DNA of 64,000 bases, from the NCBI GenBank assembly GCA_003134695.1, contig PLCB01000026.1, forward strand, positions 70,043 through 134,042, given 5' to 3'. Shown one piece after another: positions 53,481 through 61,586 of the stretch. Source of the DNA: Candidatus Zemynaea palustris (GTDB taxonomy: Bacteria > Vulcanimicrobiota > Vulcanimicrobiia > Vulcanimicrobiales > Vulcanimicrobiaceae). The translations under genes were made by a program, and so were the position numbers. Position 1 is the first letter of the stretch; each line of letters starts with the position of its first letter. The notes under the pieces were generated by a model. That model worked only from the letters and a program-made list of their open reading frames with translations. It searched no databases and had not been told where the DNA came from.

Positions 53481-54518
53481 GTGAACGTACCACGCTGCAT
53501 GCACGACCTGTCTCGCGGCCGTGTCGTCGTCACCGGCGGCGCGGGTCTGATTGGCAGCGCGATCGTTTGGGCGCTCAATCTGCGGGGCGTCGACGACATT
53601 CTCGTCGTCGATCGTCTCGACACGTCGGAAAAGTGGAAGAATCTCGTCGCACTTCGGTATCGTGACTACGCCGACGCCGACGATTTCGAGGCTCGCATTC
53701 TCCGGGATCCCGCCGCATTTGCCGGCACGCGCACGGCCTTTCACATGGGGGCCTGCTCCTCGACGACTGAATCCGACGCGGGCTATCTGATGCGCAATAA
53801 CTACGAGTACTCGAAGAACGTCGCGCACTGGGCGGTCGAGCAGGGAATTCGCCTCGTATACGCATCTTCAGCCGCCACGTACGGTGCCCTTGAGACCGAC
53901 TTGAGCGACGAAGCCGACCTCGATACGCTGCGTCCGCTCAACATGTACGCATATTCCAAGGCGCGCTTCGACTTGTACGCACGCAACAACGGGCTACTCG
54001 ATCGCATCACCGGGCTGAAATACTTCAACGTGTTCGGGCCGAACGAAAATCACAAAGGCGAGATGCGCAGCATTGTCAACAAGGCCTTTCATCAGATTCG
54101 AGAGACGGGGACGGTCCGGCTCTTCAAGAGCGGGCGCCGCGATTATCGCGACGGCGAGCAGCGGCGCGATTTTCTGTACGTCAAAGACGCCGCCGCGATG
54201 ACGTTGCATCTAGCGGAGCACGACGCGTTTGGAATCTACAATCTGGGTTCCGGAACCGCGCACACGTGGCTCGATCTCGTGCGCCCGCTATTCCGAGCGA
54301 TGGGCCAGCCCGAAAGTATCGAGTTCATCGAGATGCCGCCGGCGTTGCGCGACAGGTACCAGTATTACACCCGCGCCATTGTCGAGCGCCTGCGCTCCAG
54401 CGGCTACGACAAATCGATCACGCCGCTCGACGTTGCGGTTGACGACTACGCGCGCAAGTATCTCATGCGGGACTGCCGGCTCGATCCCGCGCGGGCCGAG
54501 AGTCTCGCACCGGCCTAA
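53481..54518 (+). CDS. hldD: ADP-L-glycero-D-manno-heptose 6-epimerase
   Basis: SDR epimerase making the LPS inner-core heptose donor. 345 residues. NAD(P) site VVVTGGAGLIGSAIVWALN, TAFHMGACSSTTESDAGYLMRNNYEYSKN (the HldD-specific HxGAxSxTTE stretch), catalytic YAYSK, FNVFGPNE, and RRDFLYVKD. The ATG 53481 start may be early; ATG 53499 lies closer to the fold. Evidence that the host makes heptose-containing LPS or a related glycan. Confidence 0.93.
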   Translation: MNVPRCMHDLSRGRVVVTGGAGLIGSAIVWALNLRGVDDILVVDRLDTSEKWKNLVALRYRDYADADDFEARILRDPAAFAGTRTAFHMGACSSTTESDAGYLMRNNYEYSKNVAHWAVEQGIRLVYASSAATYGALETDLSDEADLDTLRPLNMYAYSKARFDLYARNNGLLDRITGLKYFNVFGPNENHKGEMRSIVNKAFHQIRETGTVRLFKSGRRDYRDGEQRRDFLYVKDAAAMTLHLAEHDAFGIYNLGSGTAHTWLDLVRPLFRAMGQPESIEFIEMPPALRDRYQYYTRAIVERLRSSGYDKSITPLDVAVDDYARKYLMRDCRLDPARAESLAPA

Positions 54519-54529
54519 AACGGACAGCG

Positions 54530-55237
54530 CTAGTTCACGTCCGCCCAGTGCGCGACGGCGTCGTGCGTTTGCAGGTTGTCGGCGGCGGTGAGCGGCCGCG
54601 GGTCGACGATTCCACCGCGCTTGTCGCGTTCGATCGTGGCAAAGTTTCCGCGCGTGAACTCGTAGCGGAGCTGCGTCCCGGACGAAAGTTGAAGCGACGT
54701 GGTCCACGTTCGCACGTCGACGCGGGTCATGCGGATCTCGGCGGGCGAGAAACTCGTTCGGTCGGTCGCGAGATAGACGTCGTCTCCGCTCGGCGTGTTG
54801 TCGGGAACCTTCACGCTGATGGTGACCGTGACGGGATGCACGAGCTGGCCCAGAGGGCCGCCGACGACTTCTTCGCGGCGCGACAGCGGCGACGCGCTGA
54901 CGAACTCGCGCCGCAGCTTCGCGGCTTCGATGTCGCCGCTCGCGAGCGAGTGCGGTTCGACCTCGATCGAGGTGATGGCGTGCGACGTTCGGTCGATCAG
55001 GACGCGCACGTACTGGCCTAGGCGAATCGGCGGCACCGTCAGCGCCGGATCGATCTTTACCGCGTCACCGGTGGTGAAAACGAGATAGCCCCGCTCGATC
55101 ACCAACACTTGGCCGACGACCGAGAGCGTCGCCGGCGTCGCGAACGGATCAGGCGACGCGCTCGACTCAGCCGTTGCGACCCGGCCCGAACCGGCGAGGA
55201 ACGCGAAGGCCAAGAGCAGCGCGGGCAGATTCTTCAT
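54530..55237 (-). CDS. Secreted carbohydrate-binding-like protein, copy 2
   Basis: 235 residues from ATG 55237, overlapping the upstream OstA-like stop (ATGA). Signal peptide (KNLPALLLAFAFLAGSGRVATA), a small beta domain (GQVLVIERGYLVFTTGDAVKID), then a C-terminal starch-binding-like sandwich: VKVPDNTPSGDDVYLATDRTSF, YEFTRGNFATIER, ending AHWADVN. The pattern resembles CBM20/CBM48-like or esterase-associated domains. The same two-domain layout recurs in the gene at 56.9 kb. Second half of a duplicated module. Confidence 0.65.
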   Translation of the reverse strand: MKNLPALLLAFAFLAGSGRVATAESSASPDPFATPATLSVVGQVLVIERGYLVFTTGDAVKIDPALTVPPIRLGQYVRVLIDRTSHAITSIEVEPHSLASGDIEAAKLRREFVSASPLSRREEVVGGPLGQLVHPVTVTISVKVPDNTPSGDDVYLATDRTSFSPAEIRMTRVDVRTWTTSLQLSSGTQLRYEFTRGNFATIERDKRGGIVDPRPLTAADNLQTHDAVAHWADVN

Positions 55238-56853
55238 GGCGAGATGCTCACGGAGTATTGCGGCACGAAATGCGTTCCGCCCCAGCCGAACGCGTACGAG
55301 CGCGCGAGTTCGAGGCGCAAGGTCGAACCGAGCCGCTGCGTCACGTCGAGCGTTGCGTAGTACGGCGGACGCCCGAGGCCGTGAAATTGCGGAAAATCGT
55401 CGTAATGATAGAGGTAGAGTTGCAGCGCGTTTTCTCCCCCGCGCGGCCGCCATGTCGTCTGCAGCGAGTACATGCGGTACGTGTTGATCCCGGCGTACGC
55501 GAAGTAGCCCGGATAGATCGTCCCGTCCGCGGCGTAGTAGGGCAGTGCCGGGTTCGGCAGGCCGAGATACAGCGCGGCGTTGTCGCGATAGTGGTTCGCG
55601 AACTGCTGAAACTGGATCTGACCCAGGAACGAGAGGCTGCGGTTTACGCGGCGCGAGAGCGTAAGGGTGGCGGCTCCATTGGTCGTCTCGTGCGGAAAAT
55701 CGTATTCCGTGATCGTGTATTCGTATTTCGCGCTGGCGTCGACGCCGAACGGCAGGCGGGCATTGGGCGACGAGACGTAGCCGTAGGTCGAGATTCGGAA
55801 ATCGTTGGTGAACGGAAGTTGTCCGGGGAGGTGATCGTAGCCGTAACCGACCTGCAATTTGTAGGTGAAGAGCGGCGCGACGAAATGATCGAGCGTGCTG
55901 AGCACCAGCGACACAGAATTCGAGTTGTTGAATTGGTCCGCGCTCAGGGTCGTGCGGCTCGACGGACTCGTCCACTGCATCGCGTAGTTCGCGAAATTCA
56001 CGTTATACGCGCCGTACTCGTGGAAGCCGCCGATGGATTGCGTCAGCCCGGGCACGAGTTGTTGGAACGCGTTGAGGTCGACGGTCTTGCCGCGCAGCGG
56101 CAGGATCGATGCGACTGCGTAGGCGCGGTTGCTGTCGACCAGGTGCTCGTCGAACCCGAGCGTCGGACCGTTCTGGCTGTCGAAGCGGAAGTGACCGGCG
56201 GCCAGCGAGTTCGCCGTCCCGAAGAGTGGATACGGTTGATCGAAGGTCGCGGCGGGTAAGGCGCTCTGCGAAAAATTCGTCGGCGCGAAGGTATAGAGGT
56301 AGCTGGGTGTCGGCACGTAGGGACCGGGACCCGTCGGAACTTCCGCCGGGGTCAGCCGGACGTTGATATTCGGCGTAACGACGGCGTGACGGGTCCGCAG
56401 AAACGGTTTTCCGGTGGAGACGTCGGCGAACGTGAATGCGGCGAGCGGCGCCGGTTCTTCGACGGCCGAGGCGAGGTCGTCGTCGCGCACGGTCAGGGTC
56501 GCGGGCAGCTCGTCGAGCGTCAAGAGATGCGCGTTTTCGGTTTTGAGATCGAGTGCGTAGGCGGCGGCGCCGAGCACGCGTTTGCCGTTGGTCACGCGGA
56601 CGTCCCCGGCGGCGACGAGCGTGTTGGCTTTCAGGTTGAAGCGGACGCCGTTGGCCGCGATCGTGCGGTTTCCGGCGCGGACGACGACGTGGCCGTCGGC
56701 GGCGAGCAGCGCCGTTCCGTCGGCCAACGGGTAGAGACCGATTTGGTCGGCGCGCAGGTCGACGCGCTGCGGCAGCGCCGCGCGCGCCGCGCTACATCCC
56801 AGGCAGACCAAAGCGGCCGCAAGCGCGGCGGACGCAATTCCGCGGGTGCTCAT
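55234..56853 (-). CDS. OstA/LptD-like outer-membrane barrel protein, copy 2
   Basis: 539 residues. Signal peptide ends CSAARAALP. Residues about 30-150 are an OstA/LptA-like beta-jellyroll (VDLRADQIGLYPLADGTALLAADGHVVVRAGNRTIAANG), followed by a barrel of aromatic-alternating strands ending HFVPQYSVSISP. The block NFSQSALPAATFDQPYPL corresponds to NFAQNSLPGAFVDGPYDAL in copy 1. True LptD is longer and has conserved cysteines not seen here, so this is a relative. Probable role: lipid or glycan transport to, or insertion in, the outer membrane. Confidence 0.65.
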   Translation of the reverse strand: MSTRGIASAALAAALVCLGCSAARAALPQRVDLRADQIGLYPLADGTALLAADGHVVVRAGNRTIAANGVRFNLKANTLVAAGDVRVTNGKRVLGAAAYALDLKTENAHLLTLDELPATLTVRDDDLASAVEEPAPLAAFTFADVSTGKPFLRTRHAVVTPNINVRLTPAEVPTGPGPYVPTPSYLYTFAPTNFSQSALPAATFDQPYPLFGTANSLAAGHFRFDSQNGPTLGFDEHLVDSNRAYAVASILPLRGKTVDLNAFQQLVPGLTQSIGGFHEYGAYNVNFANYAMQWTSPSSRTTLSADQFNNSNSVSLVLSTLDHFVAPLFTYKLQVGYGYDHLPGQLPFTNDFRISTYGYVSSPNARLPFGVDASAKYEYTITEYDFPHETTNGAATLTLSRRVNRSLSFLGQIQFQQFANHYRDNAALYLGLPNPALPYYAADGTIYPGYFAYAGINTYRMYSLQTTWRPRGGENALQLYLYHYDDFPQFHGLGRPPYYATLDVTQRLGSTLRLELARSYAFGWGGTHFVPQYSVSISP

Positions 56854-56856
56854 CAA

Positions 56857-57744
56857 TTACTTGTGCGGCGGCGTGTTGAACGGCAGCGGGTTGAACGGCG
56901 TTGGAACCGGCCCGTTGCCGAGATTCGGAGCGGCTTGGTCCTCGTCACCCCAGTGATAGACCGTGTCGTCGATCCGCAGCACGTCCGCGTTGCGGACGGT
57001 GAACGGTCGCGGCGTAACTTCGAGGCCGTCTTGTCCGCGCTCGGCGGAACTCCACGAGCCGCGGGTGTAGCGATACAGGAAGCGTGTGCCCGATGCGAAG
57101 TCTTGCGAAACCCGGTAGTGGAGCGCGTCGACGCGGTCCATGCGAATCGCGGTCGCGCTCCAAGCGCTGACGTCGGTCGCGACGTAGACGGTGGCGCCGA
57201 ACGGCGTCTTCGGCGGAACTTGGACATTGAAGACCACGAGCACCGGCTTCCCGTTTAGCCCTTCGCCCGGTTTGAGGTCGGGATTCGGAAACGGCGTCGA
57301 GAGCGCCACCGCGAAGCCCTTGATCTCTTCGTACTTCGCTTCGTTCGGCAAAGGGGTCTTCGAGAGCGCGAGTTCGACGACGGAGCCGTTGCCGGTGTCG
57401 AAAGCGGCACGCGCGTAGAGCCGCGTTACCGGCTGCAGCGGCGTCGGCTTCCCGTCCACGTCATCGAGCTTGATCGTCTGCGCTACGCGGAAGCCGTCGC
57501 CCGTCGTGAAGAACACGAAGCCCTTTCGGTAGTCGAGCAGCTGGCCCGAGTAGCGAATCAACCGCCCCGACGGCGAGGGCGTGGCGGTGGCGCTCAACGG
57601 CGGCGGGGTGACGATCGGCCCGGTGAGCGGCGGCGGCGTAGCCGCTTGGGTCACCGATGCGACGCGCGGCAGGATGCCCGACCCAATCGCCAGCGCCACC
57701 GCTCCGATCGCAGCGAACCAGAGACGATATCCGAGGCTCCTCAT
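56857..57744 (-). CDS. Secreted carbohydrate-binding-like protein, copy 1
   Basis: 295 residues from ATG 57744, which overlaps the OstA-like copy 1 stop (ATGA). A signal anchor (LWFAAIGAVALAIGSGIL) is followed by a Pro/Thr linker, a small beta domain (GQLLDYRKGFVFFTTGDGFRV) and the starch-binding-like domain (VQVPPKTPFGATVYVATDVSAW ... YRYTRGSWSSAER ... VYHWGDE). It aligns along its whole length with the 54.5 kb gene and adds a Pro-rich C-tail (NPLPFNTPPHK). First half of the duplicated module. Confidence 0.65.
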   Translation of the reverse strand: MRSLGYRLWFAAIGAVALAIGSGILPRVASVTQAATPPPLTGPIVTPPPLSATATPSPSGRLIRYSGQLLDYRKGFVFFTTGDGFRVAQTIKLDDVDGKPTPLQPVTRLYARAAFDTGNGSVVELALSKTPLPNEAKYEEIKGFAVALSTPFPNPDLKPGEGLNGKPVLVVFNVQVPPKTPFGATVYVATDVSAWSATAIRMDRVDALHYRVSQDFASGTRFLYRYTRGSWSSAERGQDGLEVTPRPFTVRNADVLRIDDTVYHWGDEDQAAPNLGNGPVPTPFNPLPFNTPPHK

Positions 57745-59591
57745 GGCAGCACCGTGATCTGGTAGTTCGGGCTCCACTTCTGGTATCCGCCGAAATTGAA
57801 GTAGTAGCTATCGAGGAAGTCTATCGTCAGGATTGGCGTTACCCGGAAACGGAGTTCGTACGTGAGTTGGTTCGGCGTCACGCCGTAGTTTTGCCAGGCG
57901 AGAACGTTCGGCTGTGGCGCCAGGCCGGGAATCGGCTCGGGAAAATCCTTGTTGTGGCGCAGCTGGATGCTTGTCGCGAACGCGCTGCTCGGCGTGTACA
58001 GCAACTGGCCGACGAACGAACGCTGCGTCTGAAATCCGTCGAAAGCGGCCCAACTCGGATAGGTCTGGCCAGTGAACGGGCTTTCATATGTCGTGATCGA
58101 GGGGTAGATCACGCTTTGATTGGGGCCCCAAAAGTCGCCCGTGTTTGTGACCGAATAGCCGACGAGCATGCTCACGTGCCGGTCAAGCCGTTTGCTGAGC
58201 GTAGCGTTGGTGACGGTCGTATCGACGAAGTGCGGGACGTCGTACCACTGACGCTGCCTGTCGAAGCTCATGTTGAGATAAAGATCGCGCCGCAGATTCG
58301 CTCGGTCGGGGATGAGGTCGAGCCCCGGCACCGCGATGTTGAACCCGGCAAAGTGATTCCAAATCGTCGAATAGACGACGCCGCCGAGGACCTGCTCGCC
58401 ATAGCCCTCGTGCGCCAGACCGATGCCGCTCCGCAATGAGAAGACGAAGTACGGCACGGTCTTCACGAAGCGGTTTTGCGTCCCGATCCAAGACAGCTGC
58501 ACGTCGTTTGGATGATTCGGGACCCAGTTGTGCGTCGGGTCGCCGTAGTAATAGAGGCCGTTGATCCCGGGCGCCGGCTGAGCCAGCAAACTGTCCCAGT
58601 ATTGATCTGCGTTCAGCTGCAGATACGAATGCGGCAAACCGGCGGTGATGCGCACGTTGCTGAAGGCCGTCGCCGACAGCGGCGTCTTGAAGTCCGACTG
58701 AAACGCGCTCTCCTGAAACGATGCTTGGACCTGCATCTTCGGCGAGAGGCGATCGAACGCGTCGAAGTTGTATTGTTTGAACGGACGCGTCAACGGGCTT
58801 ATCGAGCCAACGAGGTAATGCCGGTCGCTGACCTGATGAGCTTCGGCTGCAAGAAACACACCATCCAAATTGTCGTAGCGAACGTGTGGCGTAAATAATG
58901 AGTGGCCGCCTCCCAACGCGTCGTACGGTCCGTCGACGAAGGCGCCGGGCAGCGAGTTCTGCGCGAAGTTTGGATTCGCGGTGAAGTTCAAGAAGTAACT
59001 CGGCCAGGGCAACTTCGCGAGTCCGAAGTTGATCGTCGGAGTGTCGAATTTAATGCTTTCACGTGGCTGGACGACGCACTTCCAGGTCGAGATGAAGATG
59101 CGGTCGTGGCTGACGTCGGGGAGAAAGAACGTGTCGCCCGGCATGTCGCGCCCAAAGTACGGATGCGCGTAGTCGCTGTGCGCGTAAGTCCAGCGGTCCG
59201 GTTCGTCGCCGAGCGGTACGAAATATTGCCGGTCGAAATCGAAGAAGTCCGCGAACGCGACGCCGTCGTACGTCCCGCCGGCCGTGACGAGCTTCACGTT
59301 CCCGGCGATCACGAAGCGGTTCAGCCGAACGTCCATCGCGAACGTCTCGCCGGTGAGCCGCGCACCGTCGGCGAGCTTGACCTCCACGTTGCCGTTCGCC
59401 GTCAAGATGTAGCGCGCGCTGTAGAAGTCGATTTCTCGGGCGGTCAGGCTGAATGCACCGAACGTCGGAGCCTTTGGCGCCGCCGCGGGGACGCTCGTCG
59501 GGAGTGGGATGGGCGGCTGCGACGGTGCCGGCACCGGTTCGGCAGCCTGCGCGGGGAGCATCGCCAGCATCGCCAGCGTCGCCAGCAGCAC
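57741..59591 (-). CDS. OstA/LptD-like outer-membrane barrel protein, copy 1
   Basis: About 616 residues. OstA-like N-domain (FSLTAREIDFYSARYILTANGNVEVKLADGARLTGETFAMDV) and a large C-terminal barrel ending GYQKWSPNYQITVLP. The best usable start, GTG 59591, gives a hydrophobic export signal (LLATLAMLAMLPAQAAEPV) but without the usual positive charges. The native 5' end appears to have been replaced by the 57-bp repeat array abutting it, in which no good ATG in frame is found. The longer frame translates the repeats. Whether it is still expressed is open. Confidence 0.6.
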   Translation of the reverse strand: MLLATLAMLAMLPAQAAEPVPAPSQPPIPLPTSVPAAAPKAPTFGAFSLTAREIDFYSARYILTANGNVEVKLADGARLTGETFAMDVRLNRFVIAGNVKLVTAGGTYDGVAFADFFDFDRQYFVPLGDEPDRWTYAHSDYAHPYFGRDMPGDTFFLPDVSHDRIFISTWKCVVQPRESIKFDTPTINFGLAKLPWPSYFLNFTANPNFAQNSLPGAFVDGPYDALGGGHSLFTPHVRYDNLDGVFLAAEAHQVSDRHYLVGSISPLTRPFKQYNFDAFDRLSPKMQVQASFQESAFQSDFKTPLSATAFSNVRITAGLPHSYLQLNADQYWDSLLAQPAPGINGLYYYGDPTHNWVPNHPNDVQLSWIGTQNRFVKTVPYFVFSLRSGIGLAHEGYGEQVLGGVVYSTIWNHFAGFNIAVPGLDLIPDRANLRRDLYLNMSFDRQRQWYDVPHFVDTTVTNATLSKRLDRHVSMLVGYSVTNTGDFWGPNQSVIYPSITTYESPFTGQTYPSWAAFDGFQTQRSFVGQLLYTPSSAFATSIQLRHNKDFPEPIPGLAPQPNVLAWQNYGVTPNQLTYELRFRVTPILTIDFLDSYYFNFGGYQKWSPNYQITVLP

Positions 59592-59603
59592 CGCAAACGC
59601 CGC

Positions 59604-59741
59604 AGCCGCAGGCGGAGTGCATTTAAGGGGGCCCCATGCGCTTTGCGTATGGGGGCGCGCAGCCGCAGGCGGAGTGCATTTAAGGGGGCCCCATGCGCTT
59701 TGCGTATGGGGGCGCGGAGCCGCAGGCGGAGTGCATTTAAG
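59604..59741. repeat. 57-bp tandem hairpin repeat (2.4 copies), array at 59.6 kb
   Basis: Unit boundaries fall at 59604, 59661 and 59718; the first two units differ by a single base and the third stops after 24 bases. Each full unit holds the hairpin CCCCATGCGC-TTT-GCGTATGGGG (59632-59654, 59689-59711) and a GGAGTGCATTTAAG box. The hairpin matches the one at 42301-42323 with an A-T pair in place of C-G and no loss of pairing. The array lies between the divergent starts of the OstA-like gene and deoB. Confidence 0.85.
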
Positions 59742-59759
59742 ACCGAAGCGCGTGCTGCC

Positions 59760-60890
59760 ATGCCCCGGTGCATCGTAATCGTTCTTGATTCGGGTGGTAT
59801 CGGTGCGCTGCCTGACGCCGCCGCCTACGGCGACGCGCCCGGCGCCAACACGCTCGGCAACACGGCGCGTCATCTGGGCGGCCTCGCGTTGCCGAATTTT
59901 GCGCGGTTGGGATTGGGAAATCTCACGGAGATTCCGGGCTTGTCCCGCTCACCGTCGCCGGCCGCATATGTCGCCCGCTTGCGCGAGACTTCAAAGGGTA
60001 AGGACACGATAACGGGTCATTGGGAGATGGCGGGCATCCACACGGAGGTCCCGTTTCCGACCTATCCCGACGGGTTTCCCCCCGAGGTCGTCGACGCGTT
60101 CACCGCGATCTGCGGGAAACCGCCGCTCGGAAACATACCCGCTTCGGGGACAGAGATCATCGAAAGGCTAGGCGCCGAGCACGTGGCGACGGGACGGCCC
60201 ATCCTTTATACTTCCGCCGATTCCGTCTTCCAGGTCGCGACCCACGAAGAGGTGGTTCCGCTTGCAACGCTCTACGACTGGTGCGAGCGTGCGCGCGCGA
60301 TGCTGGTCCCCCCGCATCAGGTCAATCGTGTGATCGCTCGCCCGTTCGTCGGCAGTCCCGGAGCGTTCGTTCGGACGCCCAATCGGCGCGATTACGCGCT
60401 CGACCCGCCGCCCAACGTGCTGGACAGGCTATCTGCGGCGGGTGTCGGGGTATATGCAGTCGGAAAGATCTGCGACATCTTCAACGGTCGAGGAGTCGCA
60501 TCGAGCGTCCGCGTCGCGGACAACGAGGAGGCGATGCTAGAAACGTTCGAAATCTTGCAACATCTCGAGCAAGGGTTCGTTTTCGTGAATCTCAACGACT
60601 TCGATTCGAAGTTTGGTCATCGGCGTGACGTGCGCGGCTACGGCGGCGCGCTCGAGCGTCTCGACCGGCATTTGCCTAAGCTCGAATCGACGCTGCGTCC
60701 CGACGACCTCGTGATCTTCACCGCCGATCACGGTTGCGATCCGACCGCGCCGGGGACCGATCACACGCGCGAATACGTCCCGTACATCGAGTTGGGACAG
60801 CGGCGCGGTGAAGGTGGGACGATCGAAGGGATGGAGGCCGTCGGCGACCGCGTCCTCGAAACGCTCGCGAGTCCGCGGGGCGTCGCATGA
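59760..60890 (+). CDS. deoB: Phosphopentomutase
   Basis: Interconverts ribose- or deoxyribose-1-phosphate and the 5-phosphate. 376 residues, alkaline-phosphatase superfamily. Metal Asp in VIVLDSGGIGALPDA, phosphorylated Thr in KGKDTITGHWEM (about residue 80), ADSVFQVATHEE, and C-terminal ligands in NLNDFDSKFGHRRD and FTADHGCDPT. Start ATG 59760 lies 18 bp past the repeat array, which must therefore be in or near its promoter. It overlaps the sugar-transferase gene by 4 nt. Complements PNP and DeoA. Confidence 0.95.
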   Translation: MPRCIVIVLDSGGIGALPDAAAYGDAPGANTLGNTARHLGGLALPNFARLGLGNLTEIPGLSRSPSPAAYVARLRETSKGKDTITGHWEMAGIHTEVPFPTYPDGFPPEVVDAFTAICGKPPLGNIPASGTEIIERLGAEHVATGRPILYTSADSVFQVATHEEVVPLATLYDWCERARAMLVPPHQVNRVIARPFVGSPGAFVRTPNRRDYALDPPPNVLDRLSAAGVGVYAVGKICDIFNGRGVASSVRVADNEEAMLETFEILQHLEQGFVFVNLNDFDSKFGHRRDVRGYGGALERLDRHLPKLESTLRPDDLVIFTADHGCDPTAPGTDHTREYVPYIELGQRRGEGGTIEGMEAVGDRVLETLASPRGVA

Positions 60891-61540
60891 ACCTCGCCGT
60901 TCTGCCCCGCAAGAAAACGCGTGTCCGCGAAGTGCCCCGAGCGTGGCACGCGACCAAACGTGCCGTCGACGTGACCCTCGGGACCCTCGCGCTGCTGCTC
61001 ACCGCGCCGGTCGTCCTGGCAGCGGCCCTCGCGATCGTCGCGGTCTCGCCGGGACGTCCGTTCTTCCGTCAGGAGCGGGTCGGCAAAGACGGACGCGCCT
61101 TCAAGTTGTACAAACTTCGCACGATGGTGCCGGGCGCACATTTGCAGCATTCGGAGATGCACCATCTCAATGAGGTCGCGGGCCCCGTCCTCAAGATTCG
61201 CAACGATCCGCGCCTGCATCCGCTCGGAAAATTCTTGCGGCGCACGAGCATCGACGAATTGCCGAATCTCATCAACGTCTTGCGCGGGGAGATGGCGATC
61301 GTCGGCCCGCGGCCGCCGCTGTCCTCCGAAGTCGAGCACTATGATGAGACGGCCTTGCGTCGGCTGAGCGTCAAGCCCGGCATCACCTGCCTCTGGCAGA
61401 TCTCCGGACGTTCGAACGTCGCGTTCGATGAATGGATGCGACTCGATAACCTGTACATCGATACGTGGTCGCCGCTCGGGGATCTTGGGATCATCCTCAA
61501 GACTATCCCGGCGGTCGTGCGAGGCGAGGGCGCACATTAA
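60887..61540 (+). CDS. Undecaprenyl-phosphate sugar phosphotransferase (monotopic)
   Basis: 217 residues, PglC-like catalytic core without the four N-terminal TM helices of WcaJ/WbaP. A reentrant membrane helix (LGTLALLLTAPVVLAAALAIVAV) is followed by the catalytic Asp-Glu region (PFFRQERVGKDGRAFKLYKLRTM), LRRTSIDELPNLINVLRGEMAIVGPRPP and GITCLWQISGRS. It starts exopolysaccharide or O-antigen repeat synthesis by transferring a sugar-1-phosphate to Und-P. The following flippase-type genes fit a surface-glycan locus running off the window. Confidence 0.92.
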   Translation: MNLAVLPRKKTRVREVPRAWHATKRAVDVTLGTLALLLTAPVVLAAALAIVAVSPGRPFFRQERVGKDGRAFKLYKLRTMVPGAHLQHSEMHHLNEVAGPVLKIRNDPRLHPLGKFLRRTSIDELPNLINVLRGEMAIVGPRPPLSSEVEHYDETALRRLSVKPGITCLWQISGRSNVAFDEWMRLDNLYIDTWSPLGDLGIILKTIPAVVRGEGAH

Positions 61541-61586
61541 GCGGCAGCTTCACGCGCTGCCCGCGGCCCCTCCCAGCCAAGTCTCG

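Noticed and set aside
59604..59741. 57-bp periodic repeat considered as a CRISPR array
   Set aside because: Units are identical over their whole length, so there are no unique spacers, and no cas gene is present.
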